Source: Gnetum montanum
Taxonomy: Eukaryota; Streptophyta; Gnetopsida; Gnetales; Gnetaceae
Direction: 5' to 3'
Length of the DNA stretch: 64,000 nt
Assembly (NCBI GenBank): GCA_015680685.1
Contig: MNCI01035250.1
Span: 161,380-225,379 of the forward strand
Part shown: one piece after another, positions 32,159-42,879 of the stretch
Position numbering within the stretch: position 1 is the first letter of the stretch
Layout of the letters: every line of letters begins with the position of its first letter
Made by a program: the position numbers and the translations under genes
The notes under the pieces: generated by a model
Seen by the model: only the letters and a program-made list of their open reading frames with translations
Told to the model about the DNA's origin: nothing
Databases searched by the model: none

Positions 32159-35100
32159 CCATCAGGAGTAGCGTTAGAATTAGAACACATCATACACCTC
32201 ATCTAGACTAAACCATACGTGACATATGCAAAACTAGTCTAGATGGGAAGACAGCGAACTGCGACCTAAGGCTAACTATCTAGGTGCTACAACTAGTCCA
32301 TCTGCGGAGTTTGACCATATCACGCGTGCAATGCTCATTTCGTATGGTTGAGTGTAGGGGTACCTCGCCACTCATCAATTAGTATGGCTATAAACTTGGT
32401 TTTAGTTAGTTACACTTGTTATTTTTTGGTTTTATGTGACATGCCTATGCTTAAGTGAATTGGCCTTTTGTTGTGTTGTAGGGGCTACCTCCTCCTCTAC
32501 CATCACCTTGATTACTTTAGGATGTGTTGAGAAGACTCTTATCCTTAAGTTTGGTGAGGTGGATTCGGCATAGCAATGGTTGTCTAGTTAGGCATCTAGA
32601 AACATCTAAGCAAACATCACTAATTTAGATTTACTTGATTTTTTCATGGCCCCTAGCCCAATCATCACTACCCTAAAAATGGTGAACATCATCGACTCCT
32701 TTAATAAAGGAGTCAAGAAGTTTGTTAGCCACATTCATGGTGTGCCTATCACTCTAGTCATCAATGAATCCACCATCAGTGACCTCTTTGGCATTGCTCA
32801 TGAGGACTTGAAGGTTGTTACCAAAGTAGGTAAAGAGGTGGACCACCAAGAGGAAGTCAAAGAGTGGCTAAATATTCATCATGATCAGAAGGGATTATCT
32901 CTAGACCAATTTCAAGTTGTAGAGGCTAAAGAGGCATATCCCTTGTTCCGTTCCTAGGCATTTCATAAGTTGTTGTCACAAGGAAAGATCATTAGCACTG
33001 AACAAACATGAGCCATGAATAAGGTCCTTACCAAGGATGCTCAATTCAACTAAGTTGGTCATTTGATTAATTGGGAATGTGGGGAGATCCTAAAACTCTA
33101 GAACAACCTTACAAAAAAACGCCACATGCACTTTGCATTTTTTTGTAGCATATCTAAGGAGGTTTGTAGAGTTCCTAGTGATGCAAAAGAATGGACAATG
33201 GGTATGCCAAGACCCAGCTAAACTTTCTAAGCCTTGGGTGAAACTCATTTATCCCACCATGCATGCTCAAAACCAACCAAAGGATGTTGGGGAACTGATG
33301 TCTATCACTACTAAGCATTTTAGTGGTGTATGTTGTGCTTCCCTTGACAGCATGGGGATTAAGCTTCAAGTTTCTTGAGGAAATGTTGAAAAGACCAAGG
33401 AATTACATGCTAAAGCTAAAGTTGTAACTAAAGAAAAACTAAAGAGTCCTATGGTTGAGAAAGCAACATCAATGATTGAGCAACCCATGAAGATGAGGCT
33501 TGTGGTTAAACTTGGCCAAGCACATCATGTGGTCACAGGTATGTTTTACTTTGTTTTATTTTTAAGTTTTTTTGCATTTTATGTTTTATGTTATAAGGCT
33601 ATGTTGTTATTTTATTTTAGGCAAAATATACTAAGTTGTTCTATGCTTTGTCTTTGTTTCTCTTGTAGACAAGCAACAAGACCTAGTAGACCAAGCAACA
33701 ACAACAAAGGTAGAGTAGAAACACCTAGAGGAAGAGATTCTATAGTTGCATAAGGACCAAGGGTTATCCAAAATTACATTTGATGAACTCAATGCTCTAT
33801 TTGAAGGTTCACAGCCAGGTGAACGCCCTATTATCCTATTAGATGATATCCCAGGTATTCATAAATTTTGTTCTTATGTGTTTTATATTTTCATGTTTAA
33901 AGCTTGGTTTTGACTATATAAGCCATAGTTATGCCTATTGCAGCTCCTAATTCCCAACCAGGTACCTCAACCTCTACATTCCACATGAAAGCATGGGCAG
34001 ATATTCCTAATAAACTAGAGTTCATGCATGGGCTAGTCGAAGACATGATCAATCAGTTGCAACAAATTGCTCTCGACATTGATAAGATCCTTAGTTTATT
34101 TTTCCTTTAATGTTTTTTATTTTTTTTATGAATTTTTGTTGCTCATGTAAGTTTTATGGTTATGTGGTCTTATTGGTTTGGAAGTTTTGTAGTTATTTTT
34201 ATTGTTTATTATTTTTAATATGTGTGTTTTATTATTATATCACTTGTAGTATCTAATATTGGATGGGATCCCGACTATGCCATGGAGATTAATTCGTTGC
34301 CTAGCTTGCCTTCCAAAGTGGAGAATGAGTCATGGAAGTTATATGAAAGTGTCATTGGATATGCACTTTCATGTGTTAAAACTTCATGGGAGTGCCAACG
34401 TTCAAACCAGTTCTTATGAAAATGAGTTGTGACATTGGAAAGGGAAACTAAGAGGTTGACTGAGGTTATCAAGGATCTTCAAGATCATAAGGGATTCATG
34501 GAAGCCCAAGTGGCTAATAAGGACTCCTTCAAATCAAGGAGATAGCATTGGCATGTTATTGAAACATCATCCATGGGAAGGTTGCTCTTGCTAGGGATGT
34601 CATGGAGCAAAAGCTGCATATGGACTTGTTGGCTTGCAAGGCTACGAAGTGGAGATATTATTGTGCCTAGGACCTTAAGTGAGGCTACACACAAAAAGAC
34701 CATAAGGAGAAATATAAGATGGAATGTGAGGTCTATCTAAAGTGGTTGTAGGAGGAGTCCACTAAATGATGCAAGTTGGAGTTGTTCATGAAGGGTATTT
34801 AAGTAAAGAGTGTCTTCAAATTATTTGAAAGCTCTCTAATAGTTGCGCATTCCGCAATTTCTCAAGTCTCTACTACTTCTGGGGAGGTAACTACCACCAC
34901 ATTTTCATGGGAGCCACCCACATGAACCAAGATCAATGAGAACAACATCCTAATGGGCATTAATCTCAAGGAGGTGGACTAGGCCTACATGATTGAGGAT
35001 CAAATCCTCCATTGTTTAGAGGTTGGCCTTCGAAACTTCCCCATAGAGGATGTTGAACCCAAGCCCTTCTACGTTTTCTTGTTTTATTTCATTTTAGCAT

Positions 35101-35250
35101 GTTTTATTTTTGTTTAATTTAATTTAATTTTTCATTATGTTGATTATTGATTAGACTTTTGTTATTATGCTATAGGTACTAGGTGACACCAGTGGCCCTA
35201 GTAGTGATGATGTTGGAGATGCTCCTCAACCCCCTTTAGTTGCACCATAG

Positions 35251-36039
35251 CACTATCCATTAGCTATGCCTTTGGATATCTTTATTGTTATTTTTGATCA
35301 TGTTATTATAATATTGTGGCTAGAGTTAGCCGTAGTTGTTGAGAAATAGTTTATTATTTTATGTATTGTTTAAACTTTTGTCATACTATGTGATAGATAT
35401 TTAGACTATTATTATTATTTTTTAAAATTTTAATTTTTTCTATATGTTTTGAGAATTAATGTTTCATTCATGTTATACATTTTACATTTTCATTCATGTT
35501 ATAAGGCTATGTTGGTTAAATCTTGCAACTATAATGTAATAATTCAGTAGAGTAATATGTGAAATAGGCTAGGCAACTAAAATGTGAGCTAGGTTGTAAA
35601 TAGGTTTTTAAACAATTTTCCAATTTTAGATCATGGTAGACCATGCATTTTTCTAGTTTTAGGCCATGATAGACCCTAATTTTTGCTAGTTTTAGGCCTT
35701 AGCAAGCCTTGCGTTCTGCCAATTTTACACCATTGTGAGCCCTATGATTTGAAAAGAAAAATTCTTATCAATTTTTATGTTTAAAAAATTTTTTTAAGCT
35801 TTGAGGTTTTAAAGTTTTTATGGTATTTTTATGTTTTATGTTCTAAAATAGGCAAGAAATAAAGGTAAATGGTAAATAAAAATAAACCTTAGGCTATGTG
35901 TAAAGTAAAGTTAAATAATGTAAAACAAAGTAAAGCAAAATGGTACATGCAAATAATGTTTTAACTAGGCTAAGAAGGCTATAGAAAAAGAAGGCTACAT
36001 GGTTCTAGATGTAAGGACAAGTGAATTGGTGGTATATAT
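35251..36039. other. AT-rich spacer between antisense gene and protease
   Basis: No gene seen. Three loose repeats of 'agttttaggcca..gtagacc' occur at about 35620-35740. This is the meeting point of two convergent coding regions, so transcript ends of both would fall here. The same junction exists in the outer element at 42440-42880. Confidence 0.45.
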
Positions 36040-36800
36040 CAATTGTGCAAGTATTTCCTAATCTTTGAAAGATTAGGAAATGTATATGGTCTACTTTACA
36101 TGATTTTGTATTCCCATTCCCTTCACTAACCACTTTGAAGGAGAGCTACTCCCACGGTACATCCATGGACTCATTGTTATCAATTTTGCATCTTATGCTC
36201 TATCAGGCTTCTTGACTTCATGGTTAATAGTAGAAGTTTCTTCTTAAAACTCAATTTTGAATCCTTGTTCTATGTCAACGTTGTTTACTACTTAAGGAAC
36301 TGCACTATCACCATGGATGATTATCTCACCTCCTTCATAATGCAAGTGAATTTCTCGATGGATGGATGAGAAAATAGCTTGTAATTGAGCTAGCCAAGGC
36401 CTCCCCAAGATGACATTGAATCTTGGAATCTCTTTCACCACCAAGAAGTTTGCCATTATGGGGAATTGTTCCTTGCCATAAAGCCTAAAGAAATGGAGCC
36501 TTTTACAACAACCTGAGATCCATTAAAGGACTAAAGAGCATAAGATGAAGTATATTGCATATGCTTTGTTAGTTTTAAACATTCAATGATGGTATAAGGT
36601 ATTACGTTACTTGCCCCTCCATCATCAACATGCACCCTATGTACCTTGTATTGTCTTATCCTTATGGTTATGAAGAGGAGAGCCTTAGTTTATCTTGCCA
36701 TCCTAGGGATTGATCTTGACCTCACTATCATGAAACACTAGTGTTGTTAACTTTGCTCCTTCCTTTGATGAAGATGGTACCATCACTGCATGGATGGACA
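36040..36800 (-). pseudogene. Inner element aspartic protease
   Basis: The minus strand reads VHVDDGGASNVIPYTIIECL, FNGSQVVVKGSISLGFMARN, then IPRFNVILGRPWLAQLQAIF, SSIHREIHLHYEG, and NVDIEQGF. FNVILGRPWL is the hallmark C-terminal block of Tat-branch protease; the active site falls at the DDGGAS segment. It would cut the gag-pol polyprotein. Frames shift near 36480. It ends without reading on into RT, which lies 10 kb further on beyond the antisense gene and the array. Confidence 0.8.
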
Positions 36801-37199
36801 CTTCACTAGTGGGATTTCCTCACTAACAAGAATAGTGGTCAACATCTTCACTAACGCTTTGCAATATGTAGCAGAAGTCATTACAAGATGATATAGGCTA
36901 TGGGAGATGTTCTTTTATTTTAGTGACTCCTTGACCTATTCAATAGCATTGAGGAAGTTCTTATCATTGGTTTTTGGCTTCTAATTTTTGTTGTTCTTAA
37001 CTTTTTCCATGCATTCCAAGATGTGAACCCCATGCTTCAATGGTCATGTTTTGACCTCTTTCCCCTTCCCTTATGATTTGGGATCCTTCTGTGGTTAACT
37101 AGTTGAAGCACCTTGAGCGTTAGGGCTCATTGGAACAAATGAGATGGGACTGGACTTCAGTGAACCCACCTCCTTCCATGCCTTAGCCTACTTGTTGTC

Positions 37200-39622
37200 C
37201 TTATTCTTAGGCTTTGGCAAAGGCTTCTTACGTTGTTTACTTAAGAATTTCTTGTTGTTGCTATTTAGTTAAGAAGAAGTCATCATGTTGACCACTACAG
37301 GAGAATGTTGTTTAATTGTAAGGGTAGGTTTGGTTATAATGGAAGGGGGCACTCTAATCACAAAAGTCTTCTTTGGAAGTTTTGGTGATGGTATCCTTAC
37401 AACAAAGGGGGTCCTTGAACTAGTAAAAGTTGAAGGGCCCCTTTTGTTGTGAGGAGGTACATGAATCACAAATGCCTCCCTCACAGGTCTTGGATTGTGG
37501 CTTATATTAAATGCCACTATAGTATATGGGCTATTGTTTGTATTCAATGGGTCCTTATAAACCTACATGGATTAGTTCTAAGGCCTAACTAGGTTAGAGG
37601 CATCAAGTACCAATTCACCCTTATCTATCATCTTGTGTGAATCATCATTTTGCACTAGGCAAAAGTTGGTATCATGACCTAGCAGTTGATGGTAGTGGCA
37701 AAAATAGTCAACCTTGAAGTACTTAGGTACCAATGGGTCATCCTTCATTGCAAGAGTAGGATCTTTGGTTATCTCACATAATTAGTCAAGCATTTTTATC
37801 ATTTTTTTATATTGAATTCTCTCACTCTTTAAGAACTAATCCAGGAGTTCACATGATCTTAGTGGTAACCAAGTGTACTTTGACCAATATTTTAATTTAA
37901 ATTTAAACCTTGTATTGGTTGATGCAGAGGCCCCAAACGTTGATGATTGGTTATTGGTGATAGGGGCCTTGGGCTGATTTGTTTTGTGCCCATGTGTGGT
38001 TTCATTCTCTTTGGCCACAATGGCCATAGATATAGGGGCCTTGGGTTGATTTGTATTGGTGCTTGTACACCACATAGATGGGGTCATGACTTACATCAAC
38101 AGTATCCTCTATGTTCTTAGTTTGAGAAAAGGCTTGACTAAGTGACTACAGGTCTAAATAGTAAATTTTTAATTTAATAAAGTCATTAACCAACTCCTTG
38201 AATATGGTGAGTAGGTGAGTCTCAACTATTGGTTCTAGAATCTCATTGAGAAGAGCATTCCATTGTTGTATAAACTTTTATATGGGCTCAAGTGGTCCTT
38301 GCTTGACCTTCCTTAGTTGGTTAAGAGTTGTGTTAGGTTTCAAGATATACTTAAAATAGTTAATGAACTGTGATATTAAGTCTTTAAGTGAGGATATAGA
38401 TCCTCTTGGCAATTCACGATACCAATCCAAGGGTTTCCTAGTAAGGGACATAGGGAAAATCCAAATTATGATATGTGGCCAAGCTTGTAATAACAAGCAT
38501 TCAAAATGAAAGGTTATAAGGTGGGCATTAGGAATTCCTTTACCATTGTACTCGATGAACTAAGGTATGGGAATGCCCAAAGGAAGAGTTATCTGTGGGA
38601 TAGTAGGACTAATGGAATCATCCTAATAGATGTCCATTATTTTGAATATCTGGTTTTTCAAAGCTTTGAGCTTTTGTAACTCTTCTATAAGATCCTAGAT
38701 CATTTAAATGCTTAATCTAGGCCTTGGAGCATTCCAGTGGGCTAGGGGATTTGTACATAAGGTTGTGGTATCAGTTGAGATGGTTGAAACCTCATGATAG
38801 GTTGTGGCACAGAAGGGAGAGGTTGGGTCATCATGATCATAGGGGGACCAAACAACAAGAAGAAGGTTGGAGTAGGTATTTGGAGAATAAAGGGTATGAA
38901 GGGTGTATGTGACCCTTAGATCACTTCAGGTCCCACTATGAGGCCCGCTAGTATTGAGAAGGGGTGAAGTGGTGAAGACCACCGATTATGGCCATGCAAA
39001 CTAAGGTTACATGGAAAAAGACATAGAGGAGCATAGATTATGCTTAGTGGGCCACTATAACAGGTGCTAGCCCACACACGATTGGATAGATAGGGGATGA
39101 GGGTTGACGCATCTATTCAGCAAATGCAGCAAGGGAGGCCAAAGTAAGTGTGATGGTTTGAGGAGCCAACAATTGAAACAGGCTTCCAATAAAGTTGTTT
39201 GGTTCAAGCTCAACCTCAAACTCATCCTGCTCCTCATGTTGCCTTTTTGAACTAAGCTTCTCACTCTGTTCATCCATCCCAATTAGATAAGTCATTATAT
39301 GCACATAAGTGTTGTTGAGTGTTATTTTATCATAAGAGGAGGGTATGTACTCCTTCCCATTTTGACGGATTAGCTCATACTCACATTTAGCCTTAGCATC
39401 CATTCACAGAATGAGTAGGCCAGCTTGGATTTTTGCACAAATGAAGTTGTAGTGATCTTCATTTATGACTAAAAAATCTAAGCTTTTCCCCCTTAATCTA
39501 AGCAATTGCCTATGCTCAGCCTCAGCAGGGGCTTTAAGTTCATAGACCTTCATAGCATCTTTGTTAGATGCCACATCTATTAGGTTGAGGAGCAACACAA
39601 TTTATTGGCTAAAAGACATGGT
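37200..39622 (-). pseudogene. Inner element gag
   Basis: The minus strand starts near 39622 (MSFSQ then a stop) and carries LKAPAEAEHRQLLRLRG, YELIRQNGKEYIPSSYDKIT, an acidic stretch (EEQDEFEVELEPNNF), then the capsid block WIFPMSLTRKPLDWYRELPR, GSISSLKDLISQFINYFKY (38278-38496). It ends with a knuckle-like CHYHQLLGHDTNFCL near 37650 and a basic, proline-rich tail (37269-37547). FP.SL...LDWY..LPRGSI is the standard Tat/Ogre gag signature. It forms the particle. At least six stops or shifts are present. Confidence 0.85.
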
Positions 39623-40356
39623 TACTAGTTTAAATTTGGCTTAATAAAATGTATAATTAATTACTTAAATCAAAATTCCAATAAGTGGAATTGTTCAAGG
39701 TACAAAGGGTTATGGCTGAAAAATTCTATAAACTACAAACGTAGGTGTGGTGTGGGTTGTAGTAGCAATAATGTACACTACACATAGAAAATTTTGAAAG
39801 TTTTTTAATGTTAAAGGACCAACTACGCTAGCTTCACTAACAAGATCTATGATGGAGGATGTGCAATAGATCACTATATTGCATAGCCAACTATGCTAGT
39901 GTAGGTGATGGGATATGGTTTTGTCTAGTAAAATCAAGTTGGGAATATTCCCCCTTACAGGAGGTGTGCTAGTTTTGGAAGAATAAAATGTAAACTTTTG
40001 GGTTTACAAAGGACTATGTTGGATTCCTAGAAGTATCTACATTGGCTTTCTACAAAATTTCATGGCAAATGAATTTGGGTGTTTGTATGGACCTACACTA
40101 GCCCTTAGACTTCAAATTTATGTTCCAATAATTAGAAGTTCCTAGTTTCAATGTAGACTACACTAGCTTGAAATAATCCAGAAACTACTATGAAAGTAAT
40201 GAAGAAATCCAAATCACCCACAACAACTACACTACGTATTAGTTGTAGGGAATTAAACACTAATGTTGGCTTTGATGGTAGATATTTGTAGGCTTTTGAG
40301 TTTAAAATGTGGAAGATTTGATTTTGGAAAATGTTTAGGTTGAGAATTCATGTAGA
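39623..40356 (-). other. Inner element leader (5' untranslated)
   Basis: Non-coding, between primer site and gag. Words of the kind ACTACGCTAGC / ACTATGCTAG recur (39830, 39890, 40010, 40105, 40155), echoing the core of the internal array and the LTR. Confidence 0.5.
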
Positions 40357-40375
40357 GGCCCTCCTTTTAGTGCTA
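40357..40375 (-). other. Primer-binding site of the inner element
   Basis: The minus strand reads TAGCACTAAAAGGAGGGCC, seven bases from the LTR. It is the same site as TGGTGCTAGAAGGAGGGCC at 55098-55116 with decay at the first bases. Confidence 0.7.
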
Positions 40376-40382
40376 AAAAAGC

Positions 40383-41710
40383 TATTGCACCTGAAAAATT
40401 TAGTTGCTAGAAAAAAAACCATAAATCATAGCATAGAACAATTTTAACCTTGAATCCCAAAGGCCTCCAAGAAAGAGAATCCAAGGTGCCCTAGATGGTT
40501 TGGCCAATGACCTAGGGACTTGAAGAATGTAGATGAAGGTAAAATATGGAAATGAAATTGTAGATTCAATTAAAAGTAAACACAAAAATTAAACTTGAAA
40601 TGAATTCTGTGCAACAAATGAAATGTCAACTTTATTAAAACAAGAAGATGCTTAAAGTATAAAGTTTAAAAGAGTACAAATTGTATGCTCAAATGCATAA
40701 GAAGCTTGCTTTGATGAAGCTTGAAGCCTATTGGAGCTATTAGGTTGTGTTCTACAGTTGAACTCCATAATCCAAGTACTTTCCAACTCCAATCACTAAG
40801 AACTCCTTCCTAGTTTTCACTTAAATTTGCAACTTTGATCACTAGTGGTGTAAATAATGGTGCTTGACTCTTATTACAATGGTACTATGCTGAGTGTCTC
40901 TAGTCCTCAAGTAGATACCAATCTACTCCAAAAGTCTTACAAATTCTAAATTAATTTAAAATGCCCAAGGTTGCAAAGGTTGTGAGGCTGTAAAAAAATG
41001 TTTGAAGCCTAAGTAATGTGTTCAAGTTTTGCTTTTATAGGACTTAAGATTGCTAATTTCAGGCTACAAATTTTTGCCATGATTACTGACATATTGGTGT
41101 CATTTGCAGGTGTAACAAGGCATAATTCTCAGCATAGTTGTCCATTTGTGGAAAGTTTTAACACCCAATGACCATCAAAACCACACCGAGCACTAAAAAT
41201 ATTGAACAAACTTTTGTTACTACATTGGCCTTAGAGAGCTATGCTGGCCTTGTTGAAATCTACTAGGAAATATGGTGACTATGTTGGCCATGTGAAGATT
41301 GCTGAGAATTTGTGATGACTACATTGGCCATGCTACAGCTGCTAGAAATTGTAATGACTATGCTGGCCATTGCTAGAAAAATGAAAAACCCAACAATTCT
41401 AATGCTAGGTACGTGTAGCTCCAACATAGTAAAGGCCATGACCATCATAAAACCCATGAATATGCCAAATTTGGTAGTCCCCAAGGCATTTTCAGCCTTC
41501 CCAAGCCCAAATATAAACACATGACATTACTTTTCCTACTTGGAAAGTGAGGCAATAACAACTTATAAGGCCTTTTTTCAACCCCAAAAAGTTAAAGTAT
41601 GCAAGATTATAGCCCACTGGCCACAAACCTTACATTTACAATAAAATCTTGCCTCCAATTGGGTGGTGAAGGTTACAAATTATAACATGAATTTTCTTGG
41701 TGGTGTTTCA
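40383..41710 (-). mobile_element. 5' LTR of the inner element
   Basis: This 1,328 bp partner of 20219-21545 reads TATTGCACCTG at its left edge (TG decayed to TA) and GGTGGTGTTTCA at its right edge. It contains GACTATGTTGGCCATG-type words at about 41277, 41316 and 41357. It is followed by the target duplication cacaa and then by outer antisense-gene sequence. Confidence 0.9.
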
Positions 41711-41715
41711 CACAA
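41711..41715. repeat. Target-site duplication of the inner element, right (cacaa)
   Basis: Partner of cacag at 20214-20218. Confidence 0.7.
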
Positions 41716-42440
41716 TATTGGAGTGTTGTTCAAGGCAAAGTTGCTCAAGCTAGGAGCAATGTGGAAAAGGATATGCAAATGAACTTGCTAATCCATATGA
41801 CCAAGGACTAGTGTGAATATTATGCTTAGATATTAGAGTGGGGCCGAAAGAAAAAGGATCACAAGATAAAGTATAAGGTAGAGAGGGAGAGTTATCTAAA
41901 ATAGAGGCATGAAGAAGCCATCAAGTGATGAAAGCTCAAATTGTTTGTATAGGGTATAAATGCCAAGAACATCTTTAAGATGTTTGCAGAATTAATTATG
42001 ATTGCTCACTCTCCCACCCCTCAGATTACCACTACATATGGTGAGACCTCTACAACTATCCTCTCTTGGGATCCTCTCGAGTCTCGAGTGGACCGATATT
42101 AAGAGAGGTTGATCCTAATGAGGGTAGACCTAGGAGATATCGGCTGGGCACATGAGTGAGGAGCAAATCCTCCATAGATTAGAGACTAGCCTACAAAACT
42201 TTACTCATGAGGAAATTGCTCTAGAATCTCTGAAGATTTGCACAAACATGTTATAAATCTTCTATATTATAGTTTTTGTTTCCATGTTTTGTTGATTCAT
42301 GGCTGTATCTTCCTATTATTTTACTTACTAATTATCGACATGACTTAGTTATTTACAAGCCCTAGGTAATGGTGATGGTAGTGGCAATGATGTGGATGAT
42401 GATCCTTCCCCTCCCCCTCTAACATAGCTTTGCCTATTGT
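41716..42440 (+). pseudogene. Antisense gene of the outer element, 3' part
   Basis: This continues the block order of 17290-20218 after the inner element. The words 'aaggcaaagttgctcaagctagg', 'gaacttgct..cc..t..ccaagga', 'aaaaggatcacaagataaagtataag' and 'cagattaccactac..atg.tgagacc' match the second copy at 34570-34880. The codons are Glu/Lys-rich like a coiled-coil tail. The final short exon near 42365-42425 (gataatggtgatggtagtggc, then cctccccctctaacatag) matches 35175-35250. It is decayed. Confidence 0.7.
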
Positions 42441-42879
42441 TGCACATGTTATGTTTTTATAGTTTTGGCTATAGTTGTGTGGCTATTTAGTAGATTTCAT
42501 CATAGCTTTTGAGACTCCAAACTATTTTCATTATTAGCTATTACACTATGCAACTATGCCTATGGGATGTTTATTTTTTGTTACTGCAACATTATGTGGC
42601 TATGGTTGCTATGTTAGTTCTAATTTAAAATATTTTTTGCTTTTTTATATTTTAGAATTTTTTATGGGAATTTATGTTTTCTTTTTTTTTTCTTTTTTTC
42701 TTTTTTGCAATTGTTTCATAAACACGAAAGATGAACATAAATTGTAAAAAATCAATGCGATAATGTAAAATAATGTAATATGTAAAATAAGTAAACATAA
42801 TGCAGTAACATGGAAAAAGCATAAGGTAATAATGTAGATGCATAAATGAAGCTAAAACTAAGGCTACTAGCTAGATTGT
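42441..42879. other. AT-rich spacer at the convergent junction, outer element
   Basis: No gene seen. A T-rich run at about 42680-42710 and open stretches on both strands are composition effects. It is equivalent to 35251-36039. Confidence 0.45.

Larger units (their letters stand above)
31714..32377 (+). mobile_element. L-family solo LTR, copy 2, young and CpG-rich
   Basis: Starts TGATGAG, ends CTCATCA, and is flanked by an exact 5 bp duplication (attag), with no primer site or polypurine tract beside it, so it is a solo LTR. It contains three GATATCGC palindromic words (31741, 31761, 31775), a TATA box (TATAAATA, 31799-31806) and then a GC-rich leader. Its end block (gagtttgaccatatcacgcg and on) aligns with copy 3. 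CpG is frequent, in contrast to all neighbouring repeats, where it has decayed. Bases 31916-32158 are unknown (N). It lies in an intron of the antisense gene. Confidence 0.85.
30728..35250 (+). pseudogene. Antisense multi-exon gene of the inner element (FCP1-like domain first)
   Basis: Runs opposite to gag and pol. Blocks in order: FCP1/NIF-like domain (30785-31245); VDDYGLIKSGQLLPVAQIVL with VRITIMEKLKDDFSRYTTCY (31318-31600); an intron holding an L-type LTR; VNIIDSFNKGVKKFVSHIHG, VPITLVINESTISDLFGI (32646-32957); LRRFVEFLVMQKNGQWVCQD, KPWVKLIYPTMHAQ (33120-33380); a K-rich exon to 33538; small exons at about 33669-33853 and 33943-34090; then WDPDYAMEINSLPSLPSKVE (34250-34420) and a Glu/Lys-rich tail to about 35080 and 35250. 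Intron-like edges include ACAG|GTATGTTT (33538), TTGTAG|ACAAG (33668), CCAG|GTATTC (33853) and TTGCAG|CTCC (33942). The middle blocks loosely resemble extra ORFs of plant Tat elements. Several stops are present. Confidence 0.7.
20219..41710 (-). mobile_element. Inner Tat-like Ty3/gypsy element, complete, 21.5 kb
   Basis: Flanked by LTRs of 1,327 and 1,328 bp with a 4/5 target duplication, and inserted into the antisense gene of a related element. On the minus strand the order is 5' LTR (41710-40383), primer site (40375-40357), leader, gag (39622-37200), protease (36800-36040), plus-strand antisense gene (35250-30728), spacer, ~190 bp tandem array (28900-26960), short-unit repeats, RT (25790-24950), RNase H (24260-23886), integrase (23700-22662), polypurine tract (21561-21550) and 3' LTR (21545-20219). 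RT and integrase motifs match the Tat/Ogre branch, which also has the extra RNase H. The LTRs differ at many sites (I estimate roughly 15% by eye), so it is old; a younger L-type LTR sits inside it. Confidence 0.85.

Noticed and set aside
31710-32211. Three open frames across the run of N
   Set aside because: The frames exist only because unknown bases contain no stops.
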